From assembly GCF_025755255.1 (NCBI RefSeq), contig NZ_JALIEB010000002.1, positions 225,282-289,281 of the forward strand: DNA of 64,000 bases, written 5' to 3'. Made by a program: the position numbers and the translations under genes. The notes below the pieces were generated by a model, which saw nothing but the letters and a program-made list of their open reading frames with translations, was not told the origin of the DNA and made no database searches. Positions 28,014 through 39,852 of this stretch are shown here, piece after piece. This stretch comes from Roseobacter sinensis (lineage in GTDB: Bacteria > Pseudomonadota > Alphaproteobacteria > Rhodobacterales > Rhodobacteraceae). Positions within the stretch are counted from its first letter, which is position 1. Every line of letters starts with the position of its first letter.

Positions 28014-29056
28014 TGTTGTTTGCCTCGGACAATGCCGGACCCGCCCACCCCAACGTCATGCGGCACCTTGAGCGGGCCAATGCGGGCTACATGGCCTCCT
28101 ACGGCGCGGATCCGATCATGGAGCAGGTACGCAATCAGTTGCGCGAGGTTTTCGAGGCGCCCGAGGCGGCGGTCTATCTGGTCGCCACCGGGACGGCAGC
28201 CAATGCGCTGGCTCTGGCCTGCTATACCCAACCCTGGCAGACGGTGTTCTGTACGCACGTGGCGCATATCCAGGAGGATGAATGCAACGCGCCGGAGTTC
28301 TACACCGGGGGCGCCAAGCTCAGCCTCGTGGAGGGCGGCGACAAGATGACCCCTGATGCACTGCGCGCCCGGATCGACGCCGAGGAAAGGCGTGGTGTGC
28401 ATGGGCCGCAGCGCGGGCCCGTTTCGATCACGCAGGTGACCGAGCGCGGTCAGGTCTACACCTTGGATGAATTGCGTGATCTCACAGAGGTCGCGCGGGG
28501 TTTCGCCCTGCCCGTCCATCTGGACGGTGCGCGCTTTGCCAATGCGCAGGTTGCGCTGGGGTGCAGCCCGGCAGAGATGACCTGGAAGGCGGGTGTCGAT
28601 GTGGTGTGTTTCGGCGGCACCAAGAACGGCTGCCTCGGCGTTGAGGCGGTGATCTTCTTCGACCCTGCCAAGGCCTGGGAGTTCGAGCTTCGACGCAAGC
28701 GCGCAGCACATCTCTTCTCAAAGCACCGCTACCTGTCGGCGCAGATGGCGGGCTACCTGGAGGGCGACACCTGGCTGGAGGCCGCCCGGGCGGCCAATGG
28801 CAGCTGCGCGCAGCTTGCCGAGGGGTTGCGCGCCCGGACGGCCGAGATGATCCATCCGCCTCAGGCCAACATGATTTTCGCGCGCTTCCCCCGCCGCATT
28901 CACCAGCGCCTGCATGATGCAGGCGCCGTCTACTACATCTGGGAGGGGGCGCTCGAGGGCGACGACCCAGACGAGAGGCTGACGGCCCGGCTGGTCTGCG
29001 ACTGGTCGACCGAGGCTGCGCAGATCGACCTATTTCTCAGCCATTTCGACGAGTGA
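28013..29056 (+). CDS. Low-specificity L-threonine aldolase family protein
   Basis: A PLP enzyme (347 residues) that splits threonine or allo-threonine into glycine and acetaldehyde. It begins with FASDNAGPAHPNVMRHLE (usual SDN-x-G-x-HP start), has HLDGARFANA with the PLP Asp, and FGGTKNG with the Schiff-base Lys. It is the fourth gene of the maoC-ribF-ycgN run, joined by a 1-bp overlap. The 3' end overlaps the convergent hydrolase gene by 27 bp. Confidence 0.95.
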   Translation: MLFASDNAGPAHPNVMRHLERANAGYMASYGADPIMEQVRNQLREVFEAPEAAVYLVATGTAANALALACYTQPWQTVFCTHVAHIQEDECNAPEFYTGGAKLSLVEGGDKMTPDALRARIDAEERRGVHGPQRGPVSITQVTERGQVYTLDELRDLTEVARGFALPVHLDGARFANAQVALGCSPAEMTWKAGVDVVCFGGTKNGCLGVEAVIFFDPAKAWEFELRRKRAAHLFSKHRYLSAQMAGYLEGDTWLEAARAANGSCAQLAEGLRARTAEMIHPPQANMIFARFPRRIHQRLHDAGAVYYIWEGALEGDDPDERLTARLVCDWSTEAAQIDLFLSHFDE

Positions 29057-29830
29057 TCTGATCTCGGCCGCGACCTGCGCCGGGTGGGTGAGCGGAGACA
29101 TATGCCCTGCACCCGCAATCCAGGCACGGCGGGCGTGCGGCAGGCGCGCCGCCAAGCTGGCGCTGATTACATCAATGATCTCCGCCGTCTGATCCCCCTG
29201 GATCAGCAGGCTGGGCACCTCAATCCGCGCCAGCGCACCGGGGGCCAGAAGACCTGCCCGGTCCTCGACAATCGCGGAGGCCTGCGCGGGCACCAGGTGA
29301 ACTCTCCGGGCCAGATACTCCCTTGTGCCAGCGGGCATATCGTCCCACCGCGTCCCGTCCCCCCAGAACCGGTTGAAGAGACGCGCAGCGCGCGGGTGGT
29401 CGCCGCGCGCGAGCGCATCGAAATAGGGTTTCGCCTCGCGCTCATGCGCCCGCATCTTGTCCGGCGCATCCGCCATAGCCGCCGCAAAGAAGACCGGTTC
29501 GATCAGCGTCAGGCTGCGCACCAGAGCGGTGTGCTCGACGGCGACCCGCAAAGCGACGGTTGCGCCGAAAGAGTGGCCGATGAGGTGCATCGGCGCGTCA
29601 AGATGCGCCAGCGCCGCTTCGGTGCATTGGTCATGCAAGTCCCCCGCCGGATCCCAATCGTCGCTTTGACCGTGCCCCGGCAAATCGATGGCATGCAGGG
29701 TCAGATCACCCGCAAGCGCCGCCCCGAGAGCACGCCACGCGCCGGAATGCGCCAGCGTGCAATGCAGGGCGAGTGCCGGCAGCCGCCCCGCCCCAAACCT
29801 CCGGACATGGGTGTGACAGGCAGCGGTCAC
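29030..29830 (-). CDS. Alpha/beta hydrolase
   Basis: A 266-residue cytosolic alpha/beta hydrolase with LHCTLAHSGAW (oxyanion region), DLPGHGQSDDW, the nucleophile elbow IGHSFGAT, LLIQGDQTAE (acid) and GAGHMSPLTHP (His). The type is close to carboxylesterase/haloperoxidase-like members; the substrate is unknown. The start is GTG 29830, overlapping the stop of the upstream DsbA-type gene (GTGA), so the two are co-translated. Confidence 0.9.
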   Translation of the reverse strand: MTAACHTHVRRFGAGRLPALALHCTLAHSGAWRALGAALAGDLTLHAIDLPGHGQSDDWDPAGDLHDQCTEAALAHLDAPMHLIGHSFGATVALRVAVEHTALVRSLTLIEPVFFAAAMADAPDKMRAHEREAKPYFDALARGDHPRAARLFNRFWGDGTRWDDMPAGTREYLARRVHLVPAQASAIVEDRAGLLAPGALARIEVPSLLIQGDQTAEIIDVISASLAARLPHARRAWIAGAGHMSPLTHPAQVAAEIRSLVEMAEK

Positions 29831-30426
29831 AGAGCTCCGGAGAGGTGCAGGTCCAGATCCTCGATGCGGTCCTGGCCCCAGAAGCGCTGCCCGTCATCGG
29901 TGATGTAGAAAGGTGAGCCGAAGACGCCGCGCTCCACCGCTTCTTCCAGATTGGCCGCATAGGTCTCGGCCCCTTGCAGCAGCCCGCTGTCGGCAAGGCC
30001 CGGATCAAAGCCCGCCTCTTCCAGGCAGGCGCGGACAACCGCATCCTCGGCGATGTCCTTGTCCTCGGCCCAGACCGCGCGGCAAATGCTGTGCATCAGC
30101 TTGCCCAGATCGCCTCCGCCCGTGTTCTGTGCAGCAATGAAGGCGTAAGACGACGGCGCGCCGTTGGTCGGCCAATGCGCGGGCTTGAGGTTGAAGGGCA
30201 TCTTCAGTTTCTTCGCCTGTCGCGGCAGCTCCTGCGCGCGGTACTCGATGCGGGAGACATGCCGATCCTTGGGCGGTGTCCCGCCGGTGCGTGGGAAAAG
30301 CGCCAAGATGTCGAAGGGTTTGTAGGTCAATGTGGCGCCATGTTTGGCCGCGACCTCCTCGGCCCGGTTCCCGGCCAGGTAGGCATAGGGCGACAGAGTG
30401 GAGAAAAAGAGATCGATATGCGCCAT
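29827..30426 (-). CDS. DsbA family 2-hydroxychromene-2-carboxylate isomerase-like protein
   Basis: A 199-residue thioredoxin-fold protein with a helical insertion. The N-terminus LFFSTLSPYAYLAG carries Ser in place of the DsbA CxxC (S-x-x-S/P), as in the glutathione-dependent kappa-class isomerases of naphthalene-type catabolism. GVFGSPFYITDDGQRFWGQD at the end matches the family. ATG 30426 follows AGGAGCC. It is paired with an alpha/beta hydrolase, suggesting a small aromatic-compound or detoxification unit, but no other catabolic genes are near. Confidence 0.9.
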   Translation of the reverse strand: MAHIDLFFSTLSPYAYLAGNRAEEVAAKHGATLTYKPFDILALFPRTGGTPPKDRHVSRIEYRAQELPRQAKKLKMPFNLKPAHWPTNGAPSSYAFIAAQNTGGGDLGKLMHSICRAVWAEDKDIAEDAVVRACLEEAGFDPGLADSGLLQGAETYAANLEEAVERGVFGSPFYITDDGQRFWGQDRIEDLDLHLSGAL

Positions 30427-30540
30427 TTTGCGGCTCCTGACAGGTGTGGGTTCTTTGCCGATTGGTAAGGCCGTGGTAGGGGGAGTCAACATCACGAATC
30501 TGTCACAATTCCGTTCCCGCTGCGCTCCAGGAAATCCCCC

Positions 30541-31560
30541 ATGCCTCAACTGCAAGAACCCAAACTGATCGCAGGCAATTCCAACATGCCCCTGGCGAAC
30601 GCCATCGCGCGGCGGATGTCGATGCACCGGGGCAGACAGGTCGGTCTGGTGGATGTTCGGGTCGAGCGATTCAACGACGGCGAGATCTTCGTCGAGGTGT
30701 TCGAGAATGTGCGCGGGGAGGACATGTTCATCCTTCAGTCCACGTCGAACCCGGCCAACGACAACCTGATGGAGCTGCTGATCATGGCGGACGCGCTACG
30801 GCGCTCGTCAGCGGCGCGCGTGACGGCGGTACTGCCCTATTTCGGCTATGCGCGGCAGGACCGGCGCACCAAGGCGCGCACGCCCATCACCGCCAAGCTG
30901 GTGGCCAATATGCTGGTCGGCACGGGGATCGAGCGGGTTCTGACAATGGACCTGCACGCCGCCCAGATCCAGGGGTTTTTCGACATTCCCGTCGACAACC
31001 TCTATGCCTCGCCGATCTTTGCGCTGGATATCCAGACGACCTTCAAGAAGCGTATGAATGAATTGATGATCGTCTCGCCGGACGTTGGCGGCGTGGCGCG
31101 CGCGCGGGAACTTGCGAAGCGGATCAATTCCCCGCTGGCCATCGTGGACAAACGCCGCGAAAAACCCGGCGAAATCGCGGAAATGACGGTGATCGGCGAT
31201 GTGAAAGGAAAGACCTGCTTGATCGTGGACGACATCTGCGACACCGCCGGCACGCTTTGCAAAGCGGCCGAGGTGCTGATGGAGAACGGGGCGAAGGAGG
31301 TCCACTCGTACATCACGCATGGCGTGCTCTCTGGTCCGGCGGTCGAGCGTGTCACCAACTCTGTCATGAAATCCCTCGTTGTCACGGATTCGATCGCGCC
31401 CACCGAGGCCGTTCAGAAAGCCCGTAACATCCGTATCGTGCCCACCGCACCGGTCTTCGCCCAGGCGATCCTGAACATCTGGAGCGGCACCTCGGTCTCC
31501 TCCCTCTTCGAAGCCGAGACGCTCAGCCCGATCTACGACGGCACCTACGCGGCGGAATAA
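30541..31560 (+). CDS. prs: Ribose-phosphate pyrophosphokinase
   Basis: Prs makes PRPP from ribose-5-phosphate and ATP for purine, pyrimidine, histidine and NAD synthesis. The 339-residue protein has [20 protein letters not shown], the [11 protein letters not shown] flap and the PRPP-binding loop [10 protein letters not shown]. It is somewhat longer than E. coli Prs (315), mostly at the N-terminus and within the variable loops. The ATG follows CAGGAAATCCCCC. It is divergent from the DsbA-type gene with 114 bp between. Confidence 0.97.
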   Translation: MPQLQEPKLIAGNSNMPLANAIARRMSMHRGRQVGLVDVRVERFNDGEIFVEVFENVRGEDMFILQSTSNPANDNLMELLIMADALRRSSAARVTAVLPYFGYARQDRRTKARTPITAKLVANMLVGTGIERVLTMDLHAAQIQGFFDIPVDNLYASPIFALDIQTTFKKRMNELMIVSPDVGGVARARELAKRINSPLAIVDKRREKPGEIAEMTVIGDVKGKTCLIVDDICDTAGTLCKAAEVLMENGAKEVHSYITHGVLSGPAVERVTNSVMKSLVVTDSIAPTEAVQKARNIRIVPTAPVFAQAILNIWSGTSVSSLFEAETLSPIYDGTYAAE

Positions 31561-31737
31561 GGCGACCGCAGCCGCAGCGCCATTCGTGACGCTGGGCCAT
31601 GACATCGCGGGCCCTGCACAAAGGCGCGCCCTTTCGCTTAGACAGGTCGTTTTTTCGCAGCCATTAGCGCGCAGATCCGCCTGCGCCAGTGCGACCAAAG
31701 TCTGCACTTCGCCGGCGTCAGTCACACGTGGCGGTTG

Positions 31738-31766
31738 TTGACAGCGTTAACCTTTGTTGCTGTCAT
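31738..31766 (+). promoter_or_regulatory. Candidate promoter of the dehydrogenase-cytochrome operon
   Basis: A perfect TTGACA (31738-31743) is followed by 17 bases and TGTCAT (31761-31766), about 78 bp before the start. The -10 box is poor. Apart from this, 31561-31843 shows no gene. Confidence 0.4.
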
Positions 31767-31843
31767 ATTCGAACGGCGGTCCAAAAGGGAGGCTCAACCT
31801 GACCGAGCAGCAACTCTGACACTCGAAATCTGGGAGGAATTTC

Positions 31844-33097
31844 ATGACAGTGATGCAAATCACCACGGGCGCCGTTCTTGGCGCCGCAATAGCCGGTGCG
31901 GCTGTTGCGCAGGACAATATGGACAAGCTGTCCAACATGCAGCGCACAGATGCGACCTTTACCCACATCGAACAGACCGGTGCGCGCGCCGACGCCCTGA
32001 AGGAGATCATCCCGCATATCAATGTGCCCGATGGTTTCGAGGTCAGCCTCTATGCGGTCGTGCCCGATGCCCGCTCGATGGCGGTTGCGCCGCAGGGCAC
32101 GGTGACCTTTGTGGGCACGCGGAAGGACAAGGTCTGGTCGGTCGTGGACCGGGATCGCAATCGTGTGGCGGATGAGGTGAAGGATTTCGCGCCGTCGATC
32201 ACCTTCGACATTCCGAACGGACCGTGTTTCTCGAAGGATGGCTTTCTCTTCATTGCCGAGCGCAACCGGGTGCTGAATTTCCCCGCCGCGGAGTTCTTCT
32301 TTGAAGGGCCCGACCCGGCCGTGGCCGTTGTGGTCGAACAGGGCGATCTGGTGCCCGTGGAAGAGGAAAGCTTCAACCACACGGCGCGGGTCTGTGACGT
32401 GGGCCCGGACGGCAAGCTCTATATCTCGCTGGGCCAGCCCTACAACGTGCAGCCGGCAGAGAAGGTCGACATGTATGACAAGATCGGCATCGGTGGCATC
32501 ATCCGCATCAACACGGACGGCACGGGCCGCGAGGTCTTCACCCGGGGGGTGCGCAATTCGGTGGGCCAGGACTTCCACCCCGAGACAGGTGAGTTGTGGT
32601 GGACCGACAATCAGGTCGACGGCATGGGCGATGACATCCCACCGGGTGAGCTGAACCGCCAGACCGAAGCGGGCCAGCACTTCGGCTTTCCCTGGACCAA
32701 CAGCCGTGTCGAGATCATGTCCGAAAGCGAGCACCCACGCCCCGAGGGCGTGAGCTTCATCGAGCCACAGCTGGAGCTGACCGCCCATGCGGCAGACCTC
32801 GGCATGAAGTTCTACGAAGGGTCGAGCTTTCCCGAGGCGTATCACGGCGGCATCTTCTGGGCGCAGCACGGCTCGTGGAACCGCACCACGCCAGTGGGCG
32901 CGCGGGTGATGTTCACCGCCCTTGATCCCGAGACGGGCGATGCGGTCGAGGCGCAGGTCTTTGCCGATGGCTGGCTCAACGAAGAGACTGGCGAATACCG
33001 CGGGCGCCCGATGGATATCGCCTTCTTGAAGGACGGCTCCATGCTCGTCTCAGATGATTTCGCCGGTGCGATCTGGCGCATCGCCTACACGCGGTGA
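31844..33097 (+). CDS. Periplasmic PQQ-dependent sugar dehydrogenase-like (sorbosone dehydrogenase family) protein
   Basis: A 417-residue exported beta-propeller. The signal peptide (about 1-22, TGAVLGAAIAGAAVAQ) is followed by propeller blades including GFEVSLYAVVPDARSMAVAP, GLxE-type strands and GELWWTDNQVDGMGDDIPPG with the HFGFPW segment seen in soluble glucose/L-sorbosone dehydrogenases. These oxidise sugars or alcohols in the periplasm with PQQ. The cytochrome gene overlaps it by four bases and is the likely electron acceptor. Substrate and cofactor are inferred from family only. Confidence 0.85.
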   Translation: MTVMQITTGAVLGAAIAGAAVAQDNMDKLSNMQRTDATFTHIEQTGARADALKEIIPHINVPDGFEVSLYAVVPDARSMAVAPQGTVTFVGTRKDKVWSVVDRDRNRVADEVKDFAPSITFDIPNGPCFSKDGFLFIAERNRVLNFPAAEFFFEGPDPAVAVVVEQGDLVPVEEESFNHTARVCDVGPDGKLYISLGQPYNVQPAEKVDMYDKIGIGGIIRINTDGTGREVFTRGVRNSVGQDFHPETGELWWTDNQVDGMGDDIPPGELNRQTEAGQHFGFPWTNSRVEIMSESEHPRPEGVSFIEPQLELTAHAADLGMKFYEGSSFPEAYHGGIFWAQHGSWNRTTPVGARVMFTALDPETGDAVEAQVFADGWLNEETGEYRGRPMDIAFLKDGSMLVSDDFAGAIWRIAYTR

Positions 33098-33666
33098 GGT
33101 TTGTGATGGCCCTGTCCGGCGCGCTTTTATGCGCCGGACCCCTCGCCGCCGAGATCGTGGGCGACCGCGATGCAGGCCGCAAGATTTCCGGCCAATGCCG
33201 CACCTGTCACGGCGCGGATGGCTACGCGGCGATCCCAATTGCGCCGCATATCGGTGGCGAGCCCGAGAGCTATCTGCGCGACCAGCTCACCGCCTTTCGC
33301 GACGGGACGCGCGAACATGAGATGATGACGATTGTCGCCGCGAACCTGAGCGATCAGCAGATCGCTGATCTGGCAGCCTGGTATGGGGGTCATGAGGCGC
33401 GGGCGGAGTTGACGGCAGACCCGGCTGGCGCGCCGGAGCTCTGCGTGGCCTGTCACGGCGCGGACGGGATGCATCTGGCCGACGATGTTCCCAATCTCGC
33501 GGGCGAGACCAACATCTACATCGACACGCAGCTCAAGGCCTTCCGGTCGGGCAAGCGGACCCATGAGGTCATGAGCGGCATTGCCGCGGAACTGACCGAC
33601 GCAGAGATCCGCGCCTATGCGGATTGGTACGCAGCCGTGAAGCTGTACATCGAGACGGTCGAATAG
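33094..33666 (+). CDS. Di-haem c-type cytochrome (c4/c553-like)
   Basis: A 190-residue exported protein: signal peptide about 1-20 (MALSGALLCAGPLAAE), then two tandem cytochrome c domains with haem sites CRTCH and CVACH and Met ligands likely in HEMMTI and HEVMSG. This layout is that of cytochrome c4-type electron carriers. The start is GTG 33094, overlapping the dehydrogenase stop (GTGA). It probably carries electrons from that dehydrogenase to a terminal oxidase. Confidence 0.92.
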   Translation: MRFVMALSGALLCAGPLAAEIVGDRDAGRKISGQCRTCHGADGYAAIPIAPHIGGEPESYLRDQLTAFRDGTREHEMMTIVAANLSDQQIADLAAWYGGHEARAELTADPAGAPELCVACHGADGMHLADDVPNLAGETNIYIDTQLKAFRSGKRTHEVMSGIAAELTDAEIRAYADWYAAVKLYIETVE

Positions 33667-33718
33667 CCCGCGCGCTGGCGACGTGCCCCTGTCTTGAACA
33701 TCGCCGGTCAACTGAGCG

Positions 33719-35107
33719 CTAGGCGCGCAGGTCTATACTGCGCATCGGGGCGGTCTGCTGGCCGGGGGCGTCAAACGTTCCGTCCTGCTGGAAAAACCGC
33801 GTGCCGTCGCCATTGCGCACAATCAGATTGGCCGCGTCGTCGACCCCTTCGAAGGTGATGGCGCCCCCATCCTCGAAACTGAGCGTCAGAAGCCCGTCGG
33901 TCTTGTCGACGGTGTAGCGGGCGGAACTGTCGAGATCGACCAGGACAGACACGCCCTTGCCAAGCGAGACATGATCCTGTCCGTCACCGCTGCGGTACTT
34001 GAGTGCGACGGTCCCGCTCTCGAGGTGCATCCGGTCGTCACCGAGGCCGCCGTCGACAGAGATATGTCGGTCGGCACGGATGTTCAGGGTGTCATTGCCC
34101 GCACCGCCCTGCACATCAGCGTTGCTCAGTGAGGAGAACCTCAGCTCGCGACCCGATCCCTCGGCGCGCGGCGTGTAAATGGTGTCGAGCGGTCGATTGC
34201 CCTGCTCGACGTCCACCGAGATGACGTCGTCGCCCGCGCCCCCGTCGATCCGGGTGGCCAGCACCGCCTTCACGGCAATACTGTCATGGCCCTCATCCCC
34301 ATTCACATATTCCACCAGGCCGCCGTTGATCGCCACGGCGTCATTGCCCGCGCCCGCGTGCACGCCGTTGACCAGCCGGGACTGGACCGCGATGGAATCC
34401 GCGCCGCCGCCGGTCCAGATATCCTGCACATCACGCGCTTGGATCGAAAGACTGTCGGCGTTGCTGTACCGGCGCTGGCCGCCATGGCCGCCACCGAAGC
34501 CATCGCCGACAATATGCGCCATCGTGGCCCGATCCGCGTCCGTGTGCACGCTGTAGACCCGATCGGCGCTGATGCTGACGGCGTCGCTGCCATCACCGGT
34601 GCGCATCCCGCTCACGGTGTCATCGGTGACCGCGACAGCGTCATTGCCGTCACCGGTGGCATATTCGACATATTCGGTTTCGAGCGTGAGCCTGGCATCC
34701 GCGCGGCTGATGGTGTCGATGTTCGCCCGAACAAAGTCGGCCATGGTGGTCCCGATATCCGGCTCCTCGGTGTTTTGCGGGTCAATGGGTGCCGCGCTGT
34801 CGTCTTGGCCGGACAGTTTGACCAAAGCCTTCATCAGCTCCAGCGCCTTTTGGCGGTACCGCTCGGCGACCAGATTGACCGAATCGTCCACATGATCGTT
34901 GGTTATGATCTCACGGGCCTCATACCGCTCATCGCGGTCGGCCATGTAATCTTTCTGGGCCACAGCCTTCTCGCGGCGCAGAGCCTCCACGGTGCTTGTG
35001 GTGCTGGGCCCGTCGTCCTGCTGCCGGGTGACTTCGGCGCGGGCCGCATCGGATTGCGCCATGAGCAAAGATGCTGTGATCATTGGACTATTTTGCTGAA
35101 TCATCAT
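33719..35107 (-). CDS. Protein with regular 19-residue RTX-like repeats
   Basis: A 462-residue acidic protein with no signal peptide. Residues 1-110 are a charged helical region; residues 150-380 contain G-x-G-x-D repeats whose Asp falls at 156, 175, 218, 237, 256, 275, 294, 336, 355 and 375, that is 19 apart except at two insertions of about 42 residues and one step of 20. Each unit reads roughly TGxGxDxxxI/V...V..V. RTX nonapeptides give an 18-residue two-turn period, so this is a related but distinct beta-helix. The family is not recognised; it could be a type I secreted protein or a cytoplasmic scaffold. ATG 35107 follows GGAGGG. Confidence 0.75.
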   Translation of the reverse strand: MMIQQNSPMITASLLMAQSDAARAEVTRQQDDGPSTTSTVEALRREKAVAQKDYMADRDERYEAREIITNDHVDDSVNLVAERYRQKALELMKALVKLSGQDDSAAPIDPQNTEEPDIGTTMADFVRANIDTISRADARLTLETEYVEYATGDGNDAVAVTDDTVSGMRTGDGSDAVSISADRVYSVHTDADRATMAHIVGDGFGGGHGGQRRYSNADSLSIQARDVQDIWTGGGADSIAVQSRLVNGVHAGAGNDAVAINGGLVEYVNGDEGHDSIAVKAVLATRIDGGAGDDVISVDVEQGNRPLDTIYTPRAEGSGRELRFSSLSNADVQGGAGNDTLNIRADRHISVDGGLGDDRMHLESGTVALKYRSGDGQDHVSLGKGVSVLVDLDSSARYTVDKTDGLLTLSFEDGGAITFEGVDDAANLIVRNGDGTRFFQQDGTFDAPGQQTAPMRSIDLRA

Positions 35108-35281
35108 TGTCACACCCTCCTTCACCCGAAGATGAGCGTGACTCAGAAAGATTGCCGATCGCTTAACGCCAACAGCGGACTGGATAGAAATGAAACAACC
35201 CCCGAACCGCACGGCGTGCCAGACAACAAGGCGGAGATCAGGCAGGAAAGGCACAGCCGGGGCGGACAACGGGACCGCTCA

Positions 35282-35310
35282 AACAAAAAGCCCCGACTGT
35301 GCGGGGCTTT
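35282..35310 (-). terminator. Intrinsic terminator of the atp operon
   Basis: AAAGCCCCG (35287-35295) and CGGGGCTTT (35302-35310) form a perfect 9-bp stem; on the minus strand a TTTTTGTTT tail follows, 20 bp after the atpC stop. Confidence 0.9.
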
Positions 35311-35331
35311 CGTGATTATGTTCTGGTCGGA

Positions 35332-35748
35332 TCAGACGCGGATGTGATCGCCCACGGCCACCATATCGGCAAGAAGCTTGGCCGCGTCATCGACGGGGCC
35401 GGGCTCGTTTTTGAAGGTTTCTTTGGCCTGCGCGAGCGCCTCCTCGGCCTCCTTGATCAGTGCCTTCATATCGTCAGCGGTGACCTCGGATTTCGGCATG
35501 GCGCGCTCGGCCAGCACCGTGACACCGGACGCGGTGATCTCGGCGAAGCCGCCGGTCACCACGTAGTCGCTGGTGCCATCGGGACCTTCAGCACTCAGCA
35601 CACCGGGGCGCAGGGTGGTGATAGTGGGCGCGTGGCCCGCCATCGCCGTCATGTCGCCGTCAGCGCCCGGGATCTGCACCGAGGTGACGGCGGCCGAGGC
35701 CAGCCGCCGCTCGGGCGAGACCAGGTCGAATTGGGTTGTGTCTGCCAT
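35332..35748 (-). CDS. atpC: ATP synthase F1 subunit epsilon
   Basis: Epsilon couples the F1 rotor to the c-ring and inhibits ATP hydrolysis. The 138-residue protein has the beta-sandwich ([35 protein letters not shown]) and a C-terminal helical tail ([16 protein letters not shown]). It is the last gene of the operon, 11 bp after atpD and just before the terminator. Confidence 0.96.
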   Translation of the reverse strand: MADTTQFDLVSPERRLASAAVTSVQIPGADGDMTAMAGHAPTITTLRPGVLSAEGPDGTSDYVVTGGFAEITASGVTVLAERAMPKSEVTADDMKALIKEAEEALAQAKETFKNEPGPVDDAAKLLADMVAVGDHIRV

Positions 35749-35759
35749 CAGGGGCCTCC

Positions 35760-38079
<2,320 letters not shown>

Positions 38080-38085
38080 AATGTC

Positions 38086-38316
38086 CTACCTTTCCAACCA
38101 TGTGTACGCGAACGCAATAAAAAGGGAGCCGGCGAAGAGAAGAATACCCAAGTACCTTCCAGACTTTTCCCATCTTGCTTTCCTTCCGTATTCTTCGACA
38201 CAGACATGCACTGTCCGCCATTTCCCTGTTCTGAAACCGCATTGTGATCCCGCGCTGCATTCTCGAATTTCGACAGCTTCTTTCCCACATCGGTTGCAAA
38301 CAAAGAGGTCAGGCAT
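38086..38316 (-). CDS. Small zinc-ribbon/transmembrane protein inside the atp operon
   Basis: A 76-residue protein of no recognised family. The N-terminal half has Cys7 and Cys10 (CNRCGK), then Cys20, Cys26 and Cys39, a possible zinc ribbon. The C-terminal half has a basic stretch (RKARWEKSGR, about 45-54) then one membrane segment (about 55-74, LGILLFAGSLFIAFAYTW), predicting an inner-membrane anchor with the Cys-rich part in the cytoplasm. AGGAGA sits five bases before its ATG, starting inside the atpA stop. Gaps to atpA and atpG are 6 bp each. GC is about 49% by hand count, against about 56-63% in sampled flanking atp sequence, suggesting a late insertion. Confidence 0.75.
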   Translation of the reverse strand: MPDLFVCNRCGKEAVEIRECSAGSQCGFRTGKWRTVHVCVEEYGRKARWEKSGRYLGILLFAGSLFIAFAYTWLER

Positions 38317-38322
38317 CTTCTC

Positions 38323-39852
38323 CTAGGCGAAATCAGCGGCGAATTCACTGATCGCAGCCTTGAGCCGGTCTGCCGCGTCGTCCTTGATCTTGGGATCTTC
38401 GTTGGTGATCCAGTCGAGAATGTCGCTGTGCTTGGAGTGCATGTGACCCAAGAGGCCCTTCTCGAAGCGGCCCACTTCGCTCACGTCGATCTTGTCGAGG
38501 AAGCCATTGGTGCCTGCGAAGATCACGCAGACAATCTCGGCGTTGGTCAGCGGCGAATACTGCGGCTGTTTCATCAGTTCGGTGAGGCGCGCGCCCCGGG
38601 CCAGCAGTTGCTGGGTCGAGGCGTCGAGGTCGGAGCCGAACTGCGCGAAGGCCGCCATTTCGCGGTACTGCGCCAGCGACAATTTCACCGGGCCCGCGAC
38701 CGAGGACATCGCCTTGGTCTGGGCCGAGGAGCCCACGCGGGAGACCGACAGACCGGTGTTCACGGCAGGGCGGATGCCCTGGTAGAAGAGCTCGGTTTCG
38801 AGAAAGATCTGGCCGTCGGTGATTGAGATCACGTTTGTCGGAATAAAGGCCGACACGTCGCCGCCTTGGGTTTCGATGATCGGCAGCGCCGTGAGCGAGC
38901 CGTTGCCCGCGTCATCGCCCAGTTTCGCGGAGCGTTCCAGAAGGCGGGAGTGCAGGTAGAAGACGTCACCGGGGTAGGCTTCGCGTCCGGGCGGACGGCG
39001 CAGCAGCAGCGACATCTGACGATAAGACACGGCCTGTTTGGAGAGGTCATCGTAGATGATCAGCGCGTGGCGGCCGTTGTCGCGGAAGTGCTCGGCCATC
39101 GCGGTGGCGGAATAGGGTGCGAGGAACTGCATCGGCGCAGGCTCGGACGCCGTCGCGGCGACGACGATGGAATAGTCGATAGCACCCGTCTCTTCGAGCT
39201 TCTTGACCAACTGCGCCACGGTGGAGCGCTTCTGGCCGACGGCGACATAGATGCAGTAGAGCTTCTTGCTCTCATCATCGCCAGCCGCGTCGTTATAGGA
39301 TTTCTGGTTCAGGATCGCGTCGAGGGCAACGGCGGTCTTGCCCGTCTGACGGTCGCCGATGATCAGCTCACGCTGACCGCGGCCAATCGGGATCATCGAG
39401 TCGACGGCCTTGAGGCCGGTCGCCATGGGCTCATGCACGGATTTGCGCGGGATGATGCCCGGCGCCTTGACATCCGCCTGGGAGGAGGTCTTGGCGTTGA
39501 TCGGGCCCTTGCCGTCGATCGGGTTGCCGAGGCCGTCCACAACGCGACCCAAAAGCTCGTCACCGGTCGGCACCGACACGATGGAGTTGGTGCGCTTGAC
39601 GGTATCGCCTTCCTTGATGTCGCGGTCGGAGCCGAAGATCACGACACCCACGTTGTCGGATTCGAGGTTCAGTGCCATGCCCTGAATGCCACCGGGAAAC
39701 TCGACCATTTCACCGGCCTGCACGTTGTCCAGACCGTACACGCGGGCGATCCCGTCGCCGACGGAAAGCACGCGGCCCACTTCGGCTTCCTGACCGAAGT
39801 TCTTGATCTGGTCTTTCAGGATCGCAGAAATCTCTGCTGCTTGGATACCCAT
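38323..39852 (-). CDS. atpA: ATP synthase F1 subunit alpha
   Basis: The regulatory nucleotide-binding subunit (509 residues). It shows [20 protein letters not shown], the P-loop [22 protein letters not shown] and [17 protein letters not shown]. It starts at ATG 39852, immediately after the atpH stop, and is followed by the small Cys-rich gene and then atpG. Confidence 0.99.
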   Translation of the reverse strand: MGIQAAEISAILKDQIKNFGQEAEVGRVLSVGDGIARVYGLDNVQAGEMVEFPGGIQGMALNLESDNVGVVIFGSDRDIKEGDTVKRTNSIVSVPTGDELLGRVVDGLGNPIDGKGPINAKTSSQADVKAPGIIPRKSVHEPMATGLKAVDSMIPIGRGQRELIIGDRQTGKTAVALDAILNQKSYNDAAGDDESKKLYCIYVAVGQKRSTVAQLVKKLEETGAIDYSIVVAATASEPAPMQFLAPYSATAMAEHFRDNGRHALIIYDDLSKQAVSYRQMSLLLRRPPGREAYPGDVFYLHSRLLERSAKLGDDAGNGSLTALPIIETQGGDVSAFIPTNVISITDGQIFLETELFYQGIRPAVNTGLSVSRVGSSAQTKAMSSVAGPVKLSLAQYREMAAFAQFGSDLDASTQQLLARGARLTELMKQPQYSPLTNAEIVCVIFAGTNGFLDKIDVSEVGRFEKGLLGHMHSKHSDILDWITNEDPKIKDDAADRLKAAISEFAADFA

